Source of the DNA: Trebouxia sp. TZW2008
Taxonomy: Eukaryota > Chlorophyta > Trebouxiophyceae > Trebouxiales > Trebouxiaceae
Assembly: GCA_002118135.1 (NCBI GenBank)
Contig: BDIU01000342.1
Location: 1,561 to 65,560, forward strand
DNA: 64,000 nucleotides
Reading direction: 5' to 3'
Shown here piece by piece: positions 46,854 to 57,219 of this stretch. The notes under the pieces were generated by a model. It saw only the letters and a list, made by a program, of their open reading frames with translations, was not told the origin of the DNA and searched no databases. The stretch's first letter is position 1. Each line of letters begins with the position of its first letter. The position numbers were made by a program, and so were the translations under genes.

Positions 46854-48470
46854 ATGGCACCTGCTACATGCACACGTCTTTTGCTGCTATGCCTAGGTCT
46901 GGCTCTGTGCTTCACGCACACTGAAGCGCTGGCAACGTGAGTCATTGCTACGTGCTGGCGAAGCAAGAGCACGCTTGCATATGACTGGCGCCTTTTGGGA
47001 AGCTCTCCCACGTGGTGCACCACATAGTGCTTCGCTGACGACGTGCTTCTGTTGCAACAGAAACCAAGGCACCGGCAAGAACTGCTCACCGGCTGCTGAT
47101 GGACCCGGCGGACCAAAGTGCAAGGGCTCACAGATCGGGGTGTGCTGCGATTCCAAATACCACAGTGACAACTGCTTGACCTTGGCCGGCGACAACGGGA
47201 AGCCTGGGGCCACTGCCCAAGACGCAGACAACACCGTTCCTGCGGGTTCCAAACCCTCCTGCGCAAGCTTCAACTCTGCACTTGCTCAACCGCTATCCCC
47301 ATATTGCTGCGACCAGATGGATCTGCCTGATTGCGGCTACACTAGCACTCCAGATGGTTGTTTGGTAAGTGAGCAGCCTCAGAATTGCATAGCGCTTTTG
47401 GCAGCTGCAACTATGAGTTGCATATAGTCACCTTGACAGTTCAGCACTCAGGCTGAGCATAACTGCATAAGTGTTTTGTGACTGGTTGACATACTGGTAG
47501 CATCTTGTCTGTCACCACCGGTACCGATTGCAGACAATATGCTGTGTCTATGGCTTTTGCACTGAATTCTGACGACAGACTATCACAGTAACATTCAATG
47601 CATCAAGGAGGAAACCAGCTGGGGTCTCTTGCTGCATTGCAATATTCTATTTTGCAAAGAAATCTTGTTACTGGCCAAGCTTGCTACGCTCAGACCTTGC
47701 TCAGTGCATCCTGCAGCTGGACAGAGAGTAAGTGTGTCTGCTCTAAAGGGTCAGCAAGTAAGGTCTCCACAAGCGGTCTGTCACACACTTTCACTGTCTG
47801 CAGGGGGATTCCAATGTATTCTGTTGCGCAAAGGTGGAGAATGGCGGAAAAGCCGGTAATTTCGATGCCACTTTGGCATGTTGATCCTTGCACAGCCATG
47901 CTGTGTACATCATTCATGCTGCATACATCTGTGTGACCTGTGCTGTCAAGCAGTTCTGATGCAGGGTTACACTAGGTGCTTCAGGATGCTTTCAATTGCT
48001 TAGGTTGCTTATTGTGTTGAAATGCTCAGCTGCCAAGCAATCCTTACTCATCTGCTGGCAAGTGCATTGGTATGAACGCATGCATGATTTTGCAAAAAAT
48101 TGCCACGCTTGCATAATGCAAATGTATCTGCGGTACTCACAGATGGCATGCATATGCATATCAATTTGCTCATGGCACAGCGTTGGCACAGGGAATGCAC
48201 TGCTGGCTTTTGCGCTTCCAGCACACGCAAAGCATCTGTAACAGGCAACAGTTGCCTTGCTGCTTGTCTATGACTGCCAGTGACTGTCTCAAGGCTGCAT
48301 GCAACGATGCGCTACAGTTTCTGACAGTGCAACGACACTGCAGCAGAAGTTTTGTTGATATTGCAGGCTCCAATTGTTTGAACCCATATATCCCAGGGCC
48401 TGCTTGTAGTGGTGACCGGCCCAACCAATTTTGCTGCTTCCAAGAGCTTGCCTTTGGGCTATCCGCATAG
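46854..48470 (+). CDS. Secreted protein with four-fold C..C..CC repeat
   Basis: Four exons (46854-46936, 47061-47364, 47804-47855, 48367-48470) join in phase to 180 residues. The N-terminus is a clear signal peptide (RLLLLCLGLALCFTHTEALA). The mature part holds 16 cysteines in four successive units of C-x(n)-C-x(n)-CC: NC..KC..GVCC, NC..SC..YCC, DC..GC..FCC and NC..AC..FCC. No enzyme motif, membrane helix or GPI-type hydrophobic end is seen. An extracellular disulfide-rich structural or defence role is possible, but no family is recognised. Doubled cysteines recall fungal hydrophobins, yet spacing and repetition differ. An extra small exon near 47534 (TICCVYGFC) would end in a stop and is not used here. 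The two small last exons are the less certain part. Confidence 0.6.
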
Positions 48471-48550
48471 TCTGTCTGCAGTTGAGGGCTTGATCATAAA
48501 CTGTTTGCAGTCAAGGTCTTGAGGAGTGTATCGTTTGTGCGGCTTCAATG

Positions 48551-49330
48551 TCACTTTGTGCAGAACGTTTCATGCATCACAATCCAGCAAGTCTGCCTGT
48601 CAAAGAGCTGTCTCATGTAAAGCTTAACTCTATGACTCCTTTCATTTGCACCATACAATTTATACTTTGCTGGAAATCCCATTATGCATGCGTATTCTCT
48701 TGGCGTCAGCATCCTGAAAGATTCTCTGCCGGCAGAGGTGATTTTCACTAGACCGTAATATCCATAACTGCCATGATAGCGAGATGTCAACGTGAAGCTT
48801 GGCTTGCTATCGTTGAGTGCCTGCATTGTCCAACCAGCTCCACGTGCTTTTGCAGCAGCTGTTCTGGCATAAAAGCTCTGAGCCCTTTCCTTGCTGTGCA
48901 CATAGTGAGTGGGTACCTTGCTGAGAGAAAGAAGACACTTGCCAACACTTGCATCATAATTTTTCAATGGTTTTGGGAAGCCCGGGCTCTGACATTTTCG
49001 ATGACCTAAGATGAATACTCTTCGCCGGTTTTGGGGTGCTCCATATGCGGCAGCATTCAATATTGCAGCGTCTGTTTTATAACCAGTTGTCTCCAGGTCT
49101 GCCATCATGATATGCAGAAATGATTCACCTTTGTCCTTCTTACTTATAATTCTCTGCAGGGCATGCACACACACTCTGGCACACCTTAGGTGATCGCAAA
49201 ATGCAGGAGTCATAGAGTTAAGCTTTACACTTTGCGACCACCTGAAGGTGTCGGGTTCTTCTGCAAACCTTCTTTTGTTGGCTGCATGTTGCCTCTGAGC
49301 ACTGAGTGACATCCACAGTTCTTTGTCCAA
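48551..49330 (-). pseudogene. C5-cytosine DNA methyltransferase, C-terminal fragment
   Basis: A 259-codon open frame on the minus strand contains the second half of a bacterial-type C5 methyltransferase. It has ADLETTGYKTDAAILNAAAY, motif VIII-like YGAPQNRRRVFILG, a target-recognition stretch, PSFTLTSRY and motif IX-like RMLTPREYACIMGFPAKYKL. Motifs I-IV (AdoMet site and PC loop) are absent upstream, and motif X (GNAV) is absent downstream, where homology ends exactly at an inverted repeat. A possible exon start lies at 49153 (CTGCAG acceptor). It cannot be an active enzyme as it stands; the conserved core suggests recent loss. Origin (bacterial, viral or mobile-element cargo) is unresolved. 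Confidence 0.65.
48617..49228. repeat. Perfect 24-bp inverted repeat flanking the methyltransferase core
   Basis: GTAAAGCTTAACTCTATGAC (plus TCCT) at 48617-48640 is repeated in reverse complement at 49205-49228. About 564 bp of methyltransferase sequence lie between. Weak similarity continues a few bases inward; no target duplication is seen outside. Confidence 0.85.
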
Positions 49331-50450
49331 AGCCTCTTTGTTTTGGTGTCGGCACTGCTAGCACTGTCAGTGTTGCCACGCTCCAAGCCCTCTCACGAGG
49401 ACCAAAATTTGATATTTGCTTGCCTACCAGCAATGAATGCTGGCCTTCACATTGGGTTGCAGAGTGCATAAGCACTGTACAGCTGACCACATACAGCTGA
49501 TGCTGTTGGCGTCGCCATAGTTGAATGCACTTTCTGCTGATAGAACATTGACGCTCTGCAAAATAGTGCAGCTGTAACAAAGAGTTTGGCAGATTTGGGC
49601 AAGTGATTTACAGGGCTCAATCCAACCAGTTGCCACGTTCTGTTGCAGTACTTGTCTGAAGTGCATGCTCAATTAAAGCCTGGTGCAGTGGCCTCTGGTG
49701 GTCACGTGGCATGAGCAGTCAGCAAACCTGACTGTGCAACAAAAGGCAGTAACTTTGGCCGGCCAGGTGTTGCATTTTTGGTTTTGCCCTCGACTGTTGC
49801 AGAACAGCACAGCTGTGGTCAATACAAATCTCACAAACAAGTGCAGTGAGCAAGCTCCAGGCATGGGCGTCTTTCCGTGACAGGCTAAATTGAATTTTGC
49901 GAAAGCCTGCCACAAAAGCAAGCTTGTGAGTCGAGGGATGTTGTAAAGCATATGTATGTTTTACACACACTATAACACTGTATAAGACGTGAGTGTCTCT
50001 TTTGCATTGCCTGCAGCTGTCCCGCAATGGCTGAGTACGCTTCGATTTCCTACAAGTACATCTATGTCTGTGCGTCACAGACTGTGCCCGCTCCCAGTCA
50101 ACTGTTACAACAGATGCGAAAGTTGGTCTAACTTGCATTGTGAGCTGCGCAGCATTTCTTGCAAAGATTGTTGTACAAGCTGGCATGCCTGCTCGACAAA
50201 TTTTGGGTCATTTCCAACTTAGAACGTGACACCAGACTTGGCTATTGCAAGCTCGAATCATGATTGACTGCTCAATACAACAAACAAAGAGACAAACGAC
50301 TGCTCACTGCTGCCAATGGTAGTCATAACAAAAGCTTGCATTGTCAGTGTACAAGCCAACGGGCATAAACATAATCACTGGACCAACTCCAGAGTTGTAC
50401 AGAGCAAACATTCTGGTCAATTGGCTGTGAGTCAATCAGCATAGATACAA
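49331..50450. other. Intergenic stretch
   Basis: A 155-codon open frame (49719-50186, minus) has no recognisable motif, and several other frames overlap it. Nothing is supported as a gene. This is the 3' flank of the ESCRT-III gene and the upstream side of the methyltransferase fragment. Confidence 0.4.
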
Positions 50451-52084
50451 CTATTGCTTGCGCAAGTTGTTCAGTCTCTGCTGCAAGTCATCATCAATGC
50501 CATCACCGCCTCCTGCTGCTGATGTGCCTATCGCTTCAGGTTCTGCAGCCAGGGCCTGAGGTGCAGCTTGTTTCTGTCCTGGGGCCTTGACCAGCTCAGA
50601 ATCAAGGTTGACACCAATCTCATCAAGGACCTGGGACACTAGTTCATTGGACTCATCCTCTTCGTCTTCACCCTGCACAGGTCAGGGTTGCAAGTCGTTT
50701 TGCTGCAGCACGCAAGCAGCATGGAGAGCTCTCATTGAAGAGGGTTGGACTGTGTTGTACAAATCAAGCAGAGCAAAGCTAACAAATCAAGCTGAACAGG
50801 GTCACACACATGTTGCCATACATCTTCTGCTGTAGCAAACTCAATAGCGCCACTTTCTGTTTGCATCGGCTGCAAAAAGCTGTTAGGTCTGGCTGGGCTT
50901 TGCATAGGGTACCAAAAGCAGATAGTTTGAGCTGGTTGGGCACAATCGTATGCACCTCAAACGCATCATCAACAGCATCTCCCATCATCTCGCTGGTCAT
51001 CTCCATCCTTTCATTCTGGCGATCAAACTCACGCATGATATTGGACAAGGCAGGCAGATTCATCTGCTTGTTCATGGCACCCATGGCCTGCAAAAGCAGA
51101 CACTCAGGCTTAATTCGACAGACAGCAAAAGACTGCTCTCAAGCAGCTAGCTTTGCAATGAAAGGGCCTGCTTGAAGATGCTGCCAGACTGATGCAGCAA
51201 CTGAGATGCATAATGATAATGATGATGATAGTAACAATCACAGTATTAAGAATTGATTGCATTTTCCAACACATGTGCTAGGTGTGTGCAGCCCAAGTCC
51301 TATTTTGTCAGGCTGGATTGTTCTGAGCACCACGTTGAGGACAATCTAGAGATGATAACTGAGACTGGTTGCAATGAACAGGCATAAGTCATGTAGCATA
51401 CTTGAAATGTTGCAAGTGCCGCCGTATGCAGCGTGCATCACAGTGCAACGTTCATCATTTCTGACGGTGAAATCAAGGTTGTAGAAAAAGCTGGACGTAT
51501 CACCTTTGTGGCACCTCGCATGGCATCTGCCATTGCTTGCGTGGATTTCAAAGTCTGCAACAGCGGCAATTATTATGAACCATGTGATGAGCTGCAACAT
51601 AGGGAATGCATTGGCTCAACAGAGTATATATACCTGTATCCGCAGGGAAACTGCTTGTAGCTGAGATTTGAGGGCATACATCTTAGTGACTGCATGTCTG
51701 TTTCTGACCAAAGACTTGGCCATGACTTTCACGGCATCCTGCACGTCAAACATTGCGCCTTTCAACACATGATCATCACTTGAAGCCAATGTTTCAGCTA
51801 GTTTGCCAGCATACCATTTGGCCCTGCTTTGCTGTTTTCTTGATTTCTGCTATAACTTTCTTTTCCTGATTCTGCAGTGCCATCCGCTCTCGGTCAAGCT
51901 CCCTGATGGCTTTGTCCAGCATCCGCTTGTTCTCCCGCAACAATTCTGCATACATGACAGTAATGAAGTGTTGTTGTATACTTTGAGGTCTGACTCACAA
52001 ATGTCAAACGAGAGCCACTTGGGGGTTATTCTGTAAGTAGAGCTTACCCTGCGGGGTCTTCTTTTTGCCAAATAACCAAGACAT
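50451..52084 (-). CDS. VPS2: ESCRT-III subunit VPS2 / CHMP2A
   Basis: Six exons (52084-52048, 51945-51815, 51738-51634, 51554-51504, 51087-50956, 50672-50451) give 225 residues, the normal size. The N-terminus MSWLFGKKKTPQELLRENKR, then RELDRERMALQNQEKK and IKKTAKQGQM, is diagnostic of VPS2. RNRHAVTKMYALKSQLQAVS, MNKQMNLPALSNIMREFDRQ and MTSEMMGDAVDDAFE follow. The C-terminal DDDLQQRLNNLRKQ is a MIM1 helix that binds VPS4 MIT domains. The protein caps ESCRT-III polymers in endosomal sorting and membrane scission. The gene is intact and its introns show no exon-edge copies. The start is the first ATG and fits the family. Confidence 0.95.
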
Positions 52085-52944
52085 CTTGTGAAACTAAAGT
52101 TCTATGTGGGTCGGGTTTTAAACTATTCACACAAGAAGACGGCAAGATGTGCGGGTAATGCTGTTGCCGGCCTCCTTGCAGCTTGATGGGTTGCTATCAG
52201 AGGCGAGTATAGCCGCTGCTCTGTCTGTCAGATCGCTTGTGAGACAACGAGAACCTGGCTTGTCAAGAGGCAGAATAGAAGCAGGATGCTGTAGGCGGTC
52301 AGGTGAGCAGTCACTGGATGTTCTTCGGAATCTTGCTGCAGCGCGCACGGGTTGGTGCACGGGGCAAGATGCACTGCAGCTACAGCTAGCTCCTGCTGCT
52401 TTGAGAAGAAGAAGTTGCACAACTCTGCTGCACTAGAGGAAGCTGCCACTTGGTGTCATCACTTTGATGCCCGCTCCTGCGAAAGCAACCAAAGCAGAAG
52501 CACAGTGGCAAAAGCTCAGGCCCTTTGATGCCACTGCATGACTGAGCACAGACCTGTTTGCTTGACGCAAAGTATTCCGAAATCATTGCACGGTCTTGAC
52601 ACTGTCAGATCAGCTACCTATGGTGCTCTTGTTATGCTGCATAAACTTATTCAAATCAATTGATGTAGCTCGATATATTGGCCGGCAAAAAGCAAGCATG
52701 CTGTGCAGCACATGCGCAACAAAATGGGGGGCCATGAGGCAACCAAATAACAAGTCACTTCAGATCCTACTCTACTTAATAAGCTGGGCTATTTCTGGCC
52801 TATCTAGGAAACTACAGCAAAATCAGTCTCCACCCAATCATGAAATAGGAGAACACATCAGGTAGTGAATCTAGCTCAGTACCATCAAATGGATACGTGT
52901 CATCATTTAACAAAACGTCACAGCAACCAGCTGGTCTGCAACAG
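52085..52944. other. Upstream of VPS2 / 3' flank of second transporter
   Basis: A 95-codon open frame at 52149-52436 (+) begins at a non-ATG codon, or at an internal ATG near 52158, and has no recognisable motif. No other feature was seen. Confidence 0.4.
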
Positions 52945-55900
52945 CTAGACTGCAGCTTGATTGCCTGAGGTTGCTGTATCTGTCTTTGTTGAGACAGACA
53001 TTCGTTTACACTGCCACCAAGCGTACAGAGTCCACACAAGAGTTGGAATAAGTGAGACTGCCAACATGATGAGGCTGACTTGTCTGGCATTGAGTTCCAG
53101 AATGTCAAATGCAGCGCCTCCAAACACTGCACTGATGCCGTCAGACACCTGTGCCACACAACACACAATCATCAGCTGTTTGAGGTATCTGCAATGTAAC
53201 ACAGGTTGCTTGCGTAATGACAGCAAACAACTTTTGTGGTGCACATCTGTATAACAGCTTGTGCAAATGCCTGTGCTATTCAACCACAGTCAGCTGGCCT
53301 AGATATCGAGCTGTATCCCAGCTAGCAAAGCAGCAGACATGTATACTAAAGCAACTTGCTGTCCTGAAGCACAATGCCCTTTGGCCCAAAGCATCCGTGA
53401 TCAGGCATGAAGCAAGCACCTGTGACAGATACAATTCAGTTCACATTGCGTCAACAAATTGATGAGAGACTCACTGTGAACAAGGCCATCTCTAAAGCCA
53501 TGACTCTCCCAAGAAGCTGGTTTGGCACAATGTATTGCAGCATGAGCGTGGAGTAGATCCACAACACAGCACTGCCAGCAGACCTGACTGCTGTTGAAAT
53601 CAGCAGCAGCGATATGTCAGCTGCTATGACCAGCAGCAGATAGCCCAGCGCAAAGCAGTAGAAGGATGCGGCTGTGCTCCTCAGCAGTTGAGGTTTCCTG
53701 CAACAGACAGATTACATGATGTCAGTGATTGCACCAATCGGTTCAGTGTAACAGTGACACATGATGCAGCAGTGCATCTAAGCAGACCTGCACATGATCT
53801 TATCAAGCCTCACACAGGCCCAACGTGTGGAAAATGCTGCAGCGTGGCTTTACTTAGCACCGCTAAACGTACATGCTTGCAGCACAGCTGATGCAAACTT
53901 TCGTCCGTGCATCTGCAAGCCTTGCTGATCTGAGAATCCAAAAAGCTGCTGACACTTAATACAGGAGCAAATAAGCAAGCAGAGAATCTCCATACACTGA
54001 CATATCTTGCTGCGCTGACAGGGCAACTTGACTGTGTTCAATGGCCCACACGCTGGAATAAACTCTGATCTACCTGACCTAGGCGGCGTGAAGTAATTAA
54101 AGAGAATGGGTCCAAAGAAGCAGCCCACACCAACAGCTGCAAAGACAAAACCCAGGGTTTGGGAACCATCCCCTAGTGTCTGCATGCTGGGCATCTCACT
54201 ATACTTGACTTGCAGAATGTCTGCAGCACCCCAACACAGAGCTCCAGAGAACTTGATGAAGCACAGGACGCCAACCTGCCTGCAGTCATACACGCTAATT
54301 GTTGACCAGGCCTAACATGAAGGGTCTGCATGCTGAGCATGTTGCTAGATTTGATTTGCAGACTGTCTGCAGCTCCCCGACAAAGAGCTCCAGAGAACTT
54401 GATGAAGCACAGGACGCAAACCTGCCTGCAGTCATACACGCTAATTGTTGTCCCAGGCCTAACAGGAAAGGTCTGCATGCTGAGCATTTTGCTAGATTTG
54501 ATTTGCAGACTGTCTGCAGCTCCTCAACAAAAAGCTTCAGAGAGTTTGATGAAGCACAAGACGCCAATCTGCCTGCGGTGATATCCACTGACAGTTGATC
54601 CAGGCCATACAGGAGATCTGCTGCCTTGTGACTGCTGACAAGCCGCTAAACAGCTGTGAACCAAGCCACTGTAGCAATGCCAATCTTGATTGAGGCAAGC
54701 ATACAAAGACGCCAATGCGCACATACAGAATTATGTTCCCTAAGTAACATTTTCTGCAGGTGCAAAATCAAAACATTGCAATTGGGGACAGCAGTCAATA
54801 ATGCTTTTATATCCAAGGCAGATGAGTGTCCAAAAACGTTCACCAATGCCGAAGTCTGTCAGTCAAAAATGCCTCAGCAGACACAAAGAGCTGCTGTGAA
54901 TCAAGTTCACCTGCAACCTCACAAAGATCAGAAGAGTTGTACCTGTTTTCTGATTTGGAAATGTAGACAGCAGCTTCCTTGACTGATACAACACCCTCAG
55001 TGAAGCCCTCTTGCAACATCGCAGAGAAGCCAGTTGCACTGCTAGATGCTTGCTTGGAGCTTGACAGCCTCTCATCGATGCTGCTTGATGATGAGTCATG
55101 CTGAGACAGCCTGCTGCCTGCTTTATCAGATCCCTGAGAGCACATGTTTGCTCACATTCACATATGTCAAAGACTGCAGTCAGTTGAGATCTCTGATTCC
55201 CAGCCTTCTCAAAGCGCAAGCCAGCTGAGAAACATGACCATTGATAACATGATGCATCATGCAAAATTTGACCGCAGCTGTACACCCCACTGCAGGACGA
55301 GACATGTAGTAACGCTGCAAACTCTCCAAAGCATCAGCATCACAGAACCCAGATGACTGAGACAGGCTGAAGCAATGGTCATCAGTGCAAAAGCATGCTG
55401 CCCGTTGAGCAGAGCATGTGCAAAAGAGAGAAACACACCTTGTGTTGCTCTGAGTTCACGCCCTTCTTTGACAAAGGCTGCAGCTCCAGATCTTGCTGTT
55501 TGAGGCTTTGCTCAGCATGCCGCTGATTGGGATCACTGTTCTCATCTTCCTCACTCCATTGCGCTGCTTCATGCTGTTGCGATGTACTGAGCATATCTGC
55601 GACTTGCAGTGCATGCAAGCTGGCTGATTGCATCTCTGCAGCCACTGCATTGGGCGCCAGCACTTGTGATACACTGGCTAGCCCTGGGATGGTGTGGCTG
55701 TGAACTGGGCTGTCTAGTGGAGCTAAGAGCTGCTCAGACTCTTCGTCTTCATCTTGAGCAACATAGCCATCCTTCTTGATGTAAATCTGCAGAAAGAACG
55801 CAAATGACTGGTGAGGCCCATAGGCTTTGCTGTCTATGCCACTGAGTGGCAGTGAAGGTGCTGGTACATTGCATTACCAGAACATGACATAACAAAGCCC

Positions 55901-57137
55901 AAATACTTCTTAGGCATGAAGTATTATTTGCGTTTTACAGTACAGGTTCAGCTGTATGCAGCTGATGTCAAATTCTTACCTGTAGAACAAAGACGCAAAG
56001 GGCAGCGCACACAAAGGTGCAGCTGTCCAGCATGAAGCACATGGTGGTGCCTAATTTGGACACAACCACACCACCCATTGAGGACCCAATCGCCACTGTG
56101 ACAGACCAGGCAAATGTGTCAAGCGTGGTGGCTAGATGCAGCTGTTTCTTGGGAACTAGCTTTGGCTCCAACGCTCGCCTTGCAGGGTCATAGAAAGTGC
56201 TGCTGGAAAATTGCAGGAATAGCAGCAGATACATTGCCCTGCAAGCAGACCCCAAATATCAGCAGCAGTGGTGAAGGCAGGGCATGCTCTTATTTTACCA
56301 CACTATTTTGGGTGAACAGATGACCAATGGCAATCTATGCACATGCAATTAGTGATCACATAGCAGCCAGACTCACCAGATATCCTGTGGGCGCTTGATC
56401 AGGGTCAGTCCTAGCACAATCACTGCATTGACGGCAGCACTTGCAAGCAGGACTCTTGGTCGGTCAACCCTGCATTCAAGAAGTGATATCTTCAGCTTTT
56501 GGCTCAGCTTGTAGAAGAGAATGCAGGGATAGAGCTAAGCTGATGCATGCAAAAAACCAGCTGCTTGCTTTCGGTATACAGATGAAGCAGAAATGAGAAT
56601 TTAAGCACCTGTCAGCCACCACCCCAGCAACTGGAAACAACATGAAAGACGGGATGAAGCGTACAATCAGCAATGCGCTGATCAAAAGCCCTTTCCCATC
56701 AGCTAAATTCTCGACAAGACTCAGCGTGGCAACATAATTGAGCCAGTTGCCTATGTTGTCTATGATCTGCAGGCCCCAGAACACAGCGTTACCCCAAGTA
56801 TGCCGGCACAACGACTTGTGGTGACGAACAAATGCGCGCGCTCCACCTTGCCGCAGCAACGGAGAGAACACACCTCGCCTATCCACACGACGGTGAAAGC
56901 TCTATTGTCTCGGAGCATATGGTAGTATGCCGCCAGACTTGAAGACGGCGGGTCGTCTTCGGTTTCCATGCTTGCGATGCGCGGCTGCCCCTGCTGTGCT
57001 GGATCGATCAATGTATCTTCGAGTTCCGACAAGGCTGGATTGAGGAGCGCAGCAAAACGCAAGGCTCTCAGCAGCAATGTCGTAAGGAAGCTGCAGCAGA
57101 AGTCCACGTGAAATTCAGAATGCAGCACGCTCAGCAT
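52945..57137 (-). CDS. MFS transporter, EntS-like (MFS_3) type
   Basis: Nine exons (57137-56874, 56766-56609, 56469-56377, 56238-55980, 55786-55439, 55133-54943, 54279-54079, 53697-53475, 53148-52945) join to 646 residues. The N-terminal half begins DNRAFTVVWIGEIIDNIGNW, with motif A GVVADRVDRPRVLL and TFYDPARRALEPKLVPKKQL, which is typical of the bacterial EntS-like exporter branch. A long acidic, Gln/Ser-rich loop of ~180 residues (exons 5-6) separates the halves. The second half has GALCWGAADILQVKYSE, VFAAVGVGCFFGPILFNYF and LLGRVMALEMALFT. It may export a metabolite or siderophore-like compound; the substrate is unknown. The start could instead be the Met at 56969 (METEDDPPSS), since the first 56 residues look like a presequence and leave only 82 bp to the divergent gene. 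Two copies of exon 7 start precede that exon. Confidence 0.85.
54285..54595 (-). repeat. Two ~150-bp upstream copies of transporter exon 7 start
   Basis: Acceptor plus exon start (GCAGGTTGGCGTCCTGTGC) recurs with acceptors near 54429 and 54577 (real one at 54280; periods ~149 and 148 bp). Copies read RFASCASSSSLELFVGEL in the wrong frame and share GTCTGCAAATCAAATCTAGC, then diverge from the exon after ~95 bp. Confidence 0.9.
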
Positions 57138-57219
57138 GCACCCACCTCAACCCAACCCTAACAGCGACTTTGACGAGTGACTGCCATCACAGCTGTTTGT
57201 CGTAAAACAACCCGGGACC
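57138..57219. promoter_or_regulatory. Short bidirectional region between divergent genes
   Basis: Only 82 bp separate ATG 57137 (-) and ATG 57220 (+). If the transporter starts at 56969 the gap is 250 bp. A shared promoter is inferred from layout only. Confidence 0.35.

Noticed and set aside
47534..47573. Extra Cys-rich exon TICCVYGFC in the secreted protein
   Set aside because: It would keep phase but runs into a stop with no donor. Skipping it joins the flanking exons in phase and completes the four-fold Cys pattern; an alternative end remains possible.
49719..50186. A 155-codon open frame (minus)
   Set aside because: Composition is not distinctive and there is no motif or splice context; likely chance.
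52149..52436. A 95-codon frame divergent from VPS2
   Set aside because: Starts at a non-ATG codon, has no recognisable motif and no downstream exon could be linked.
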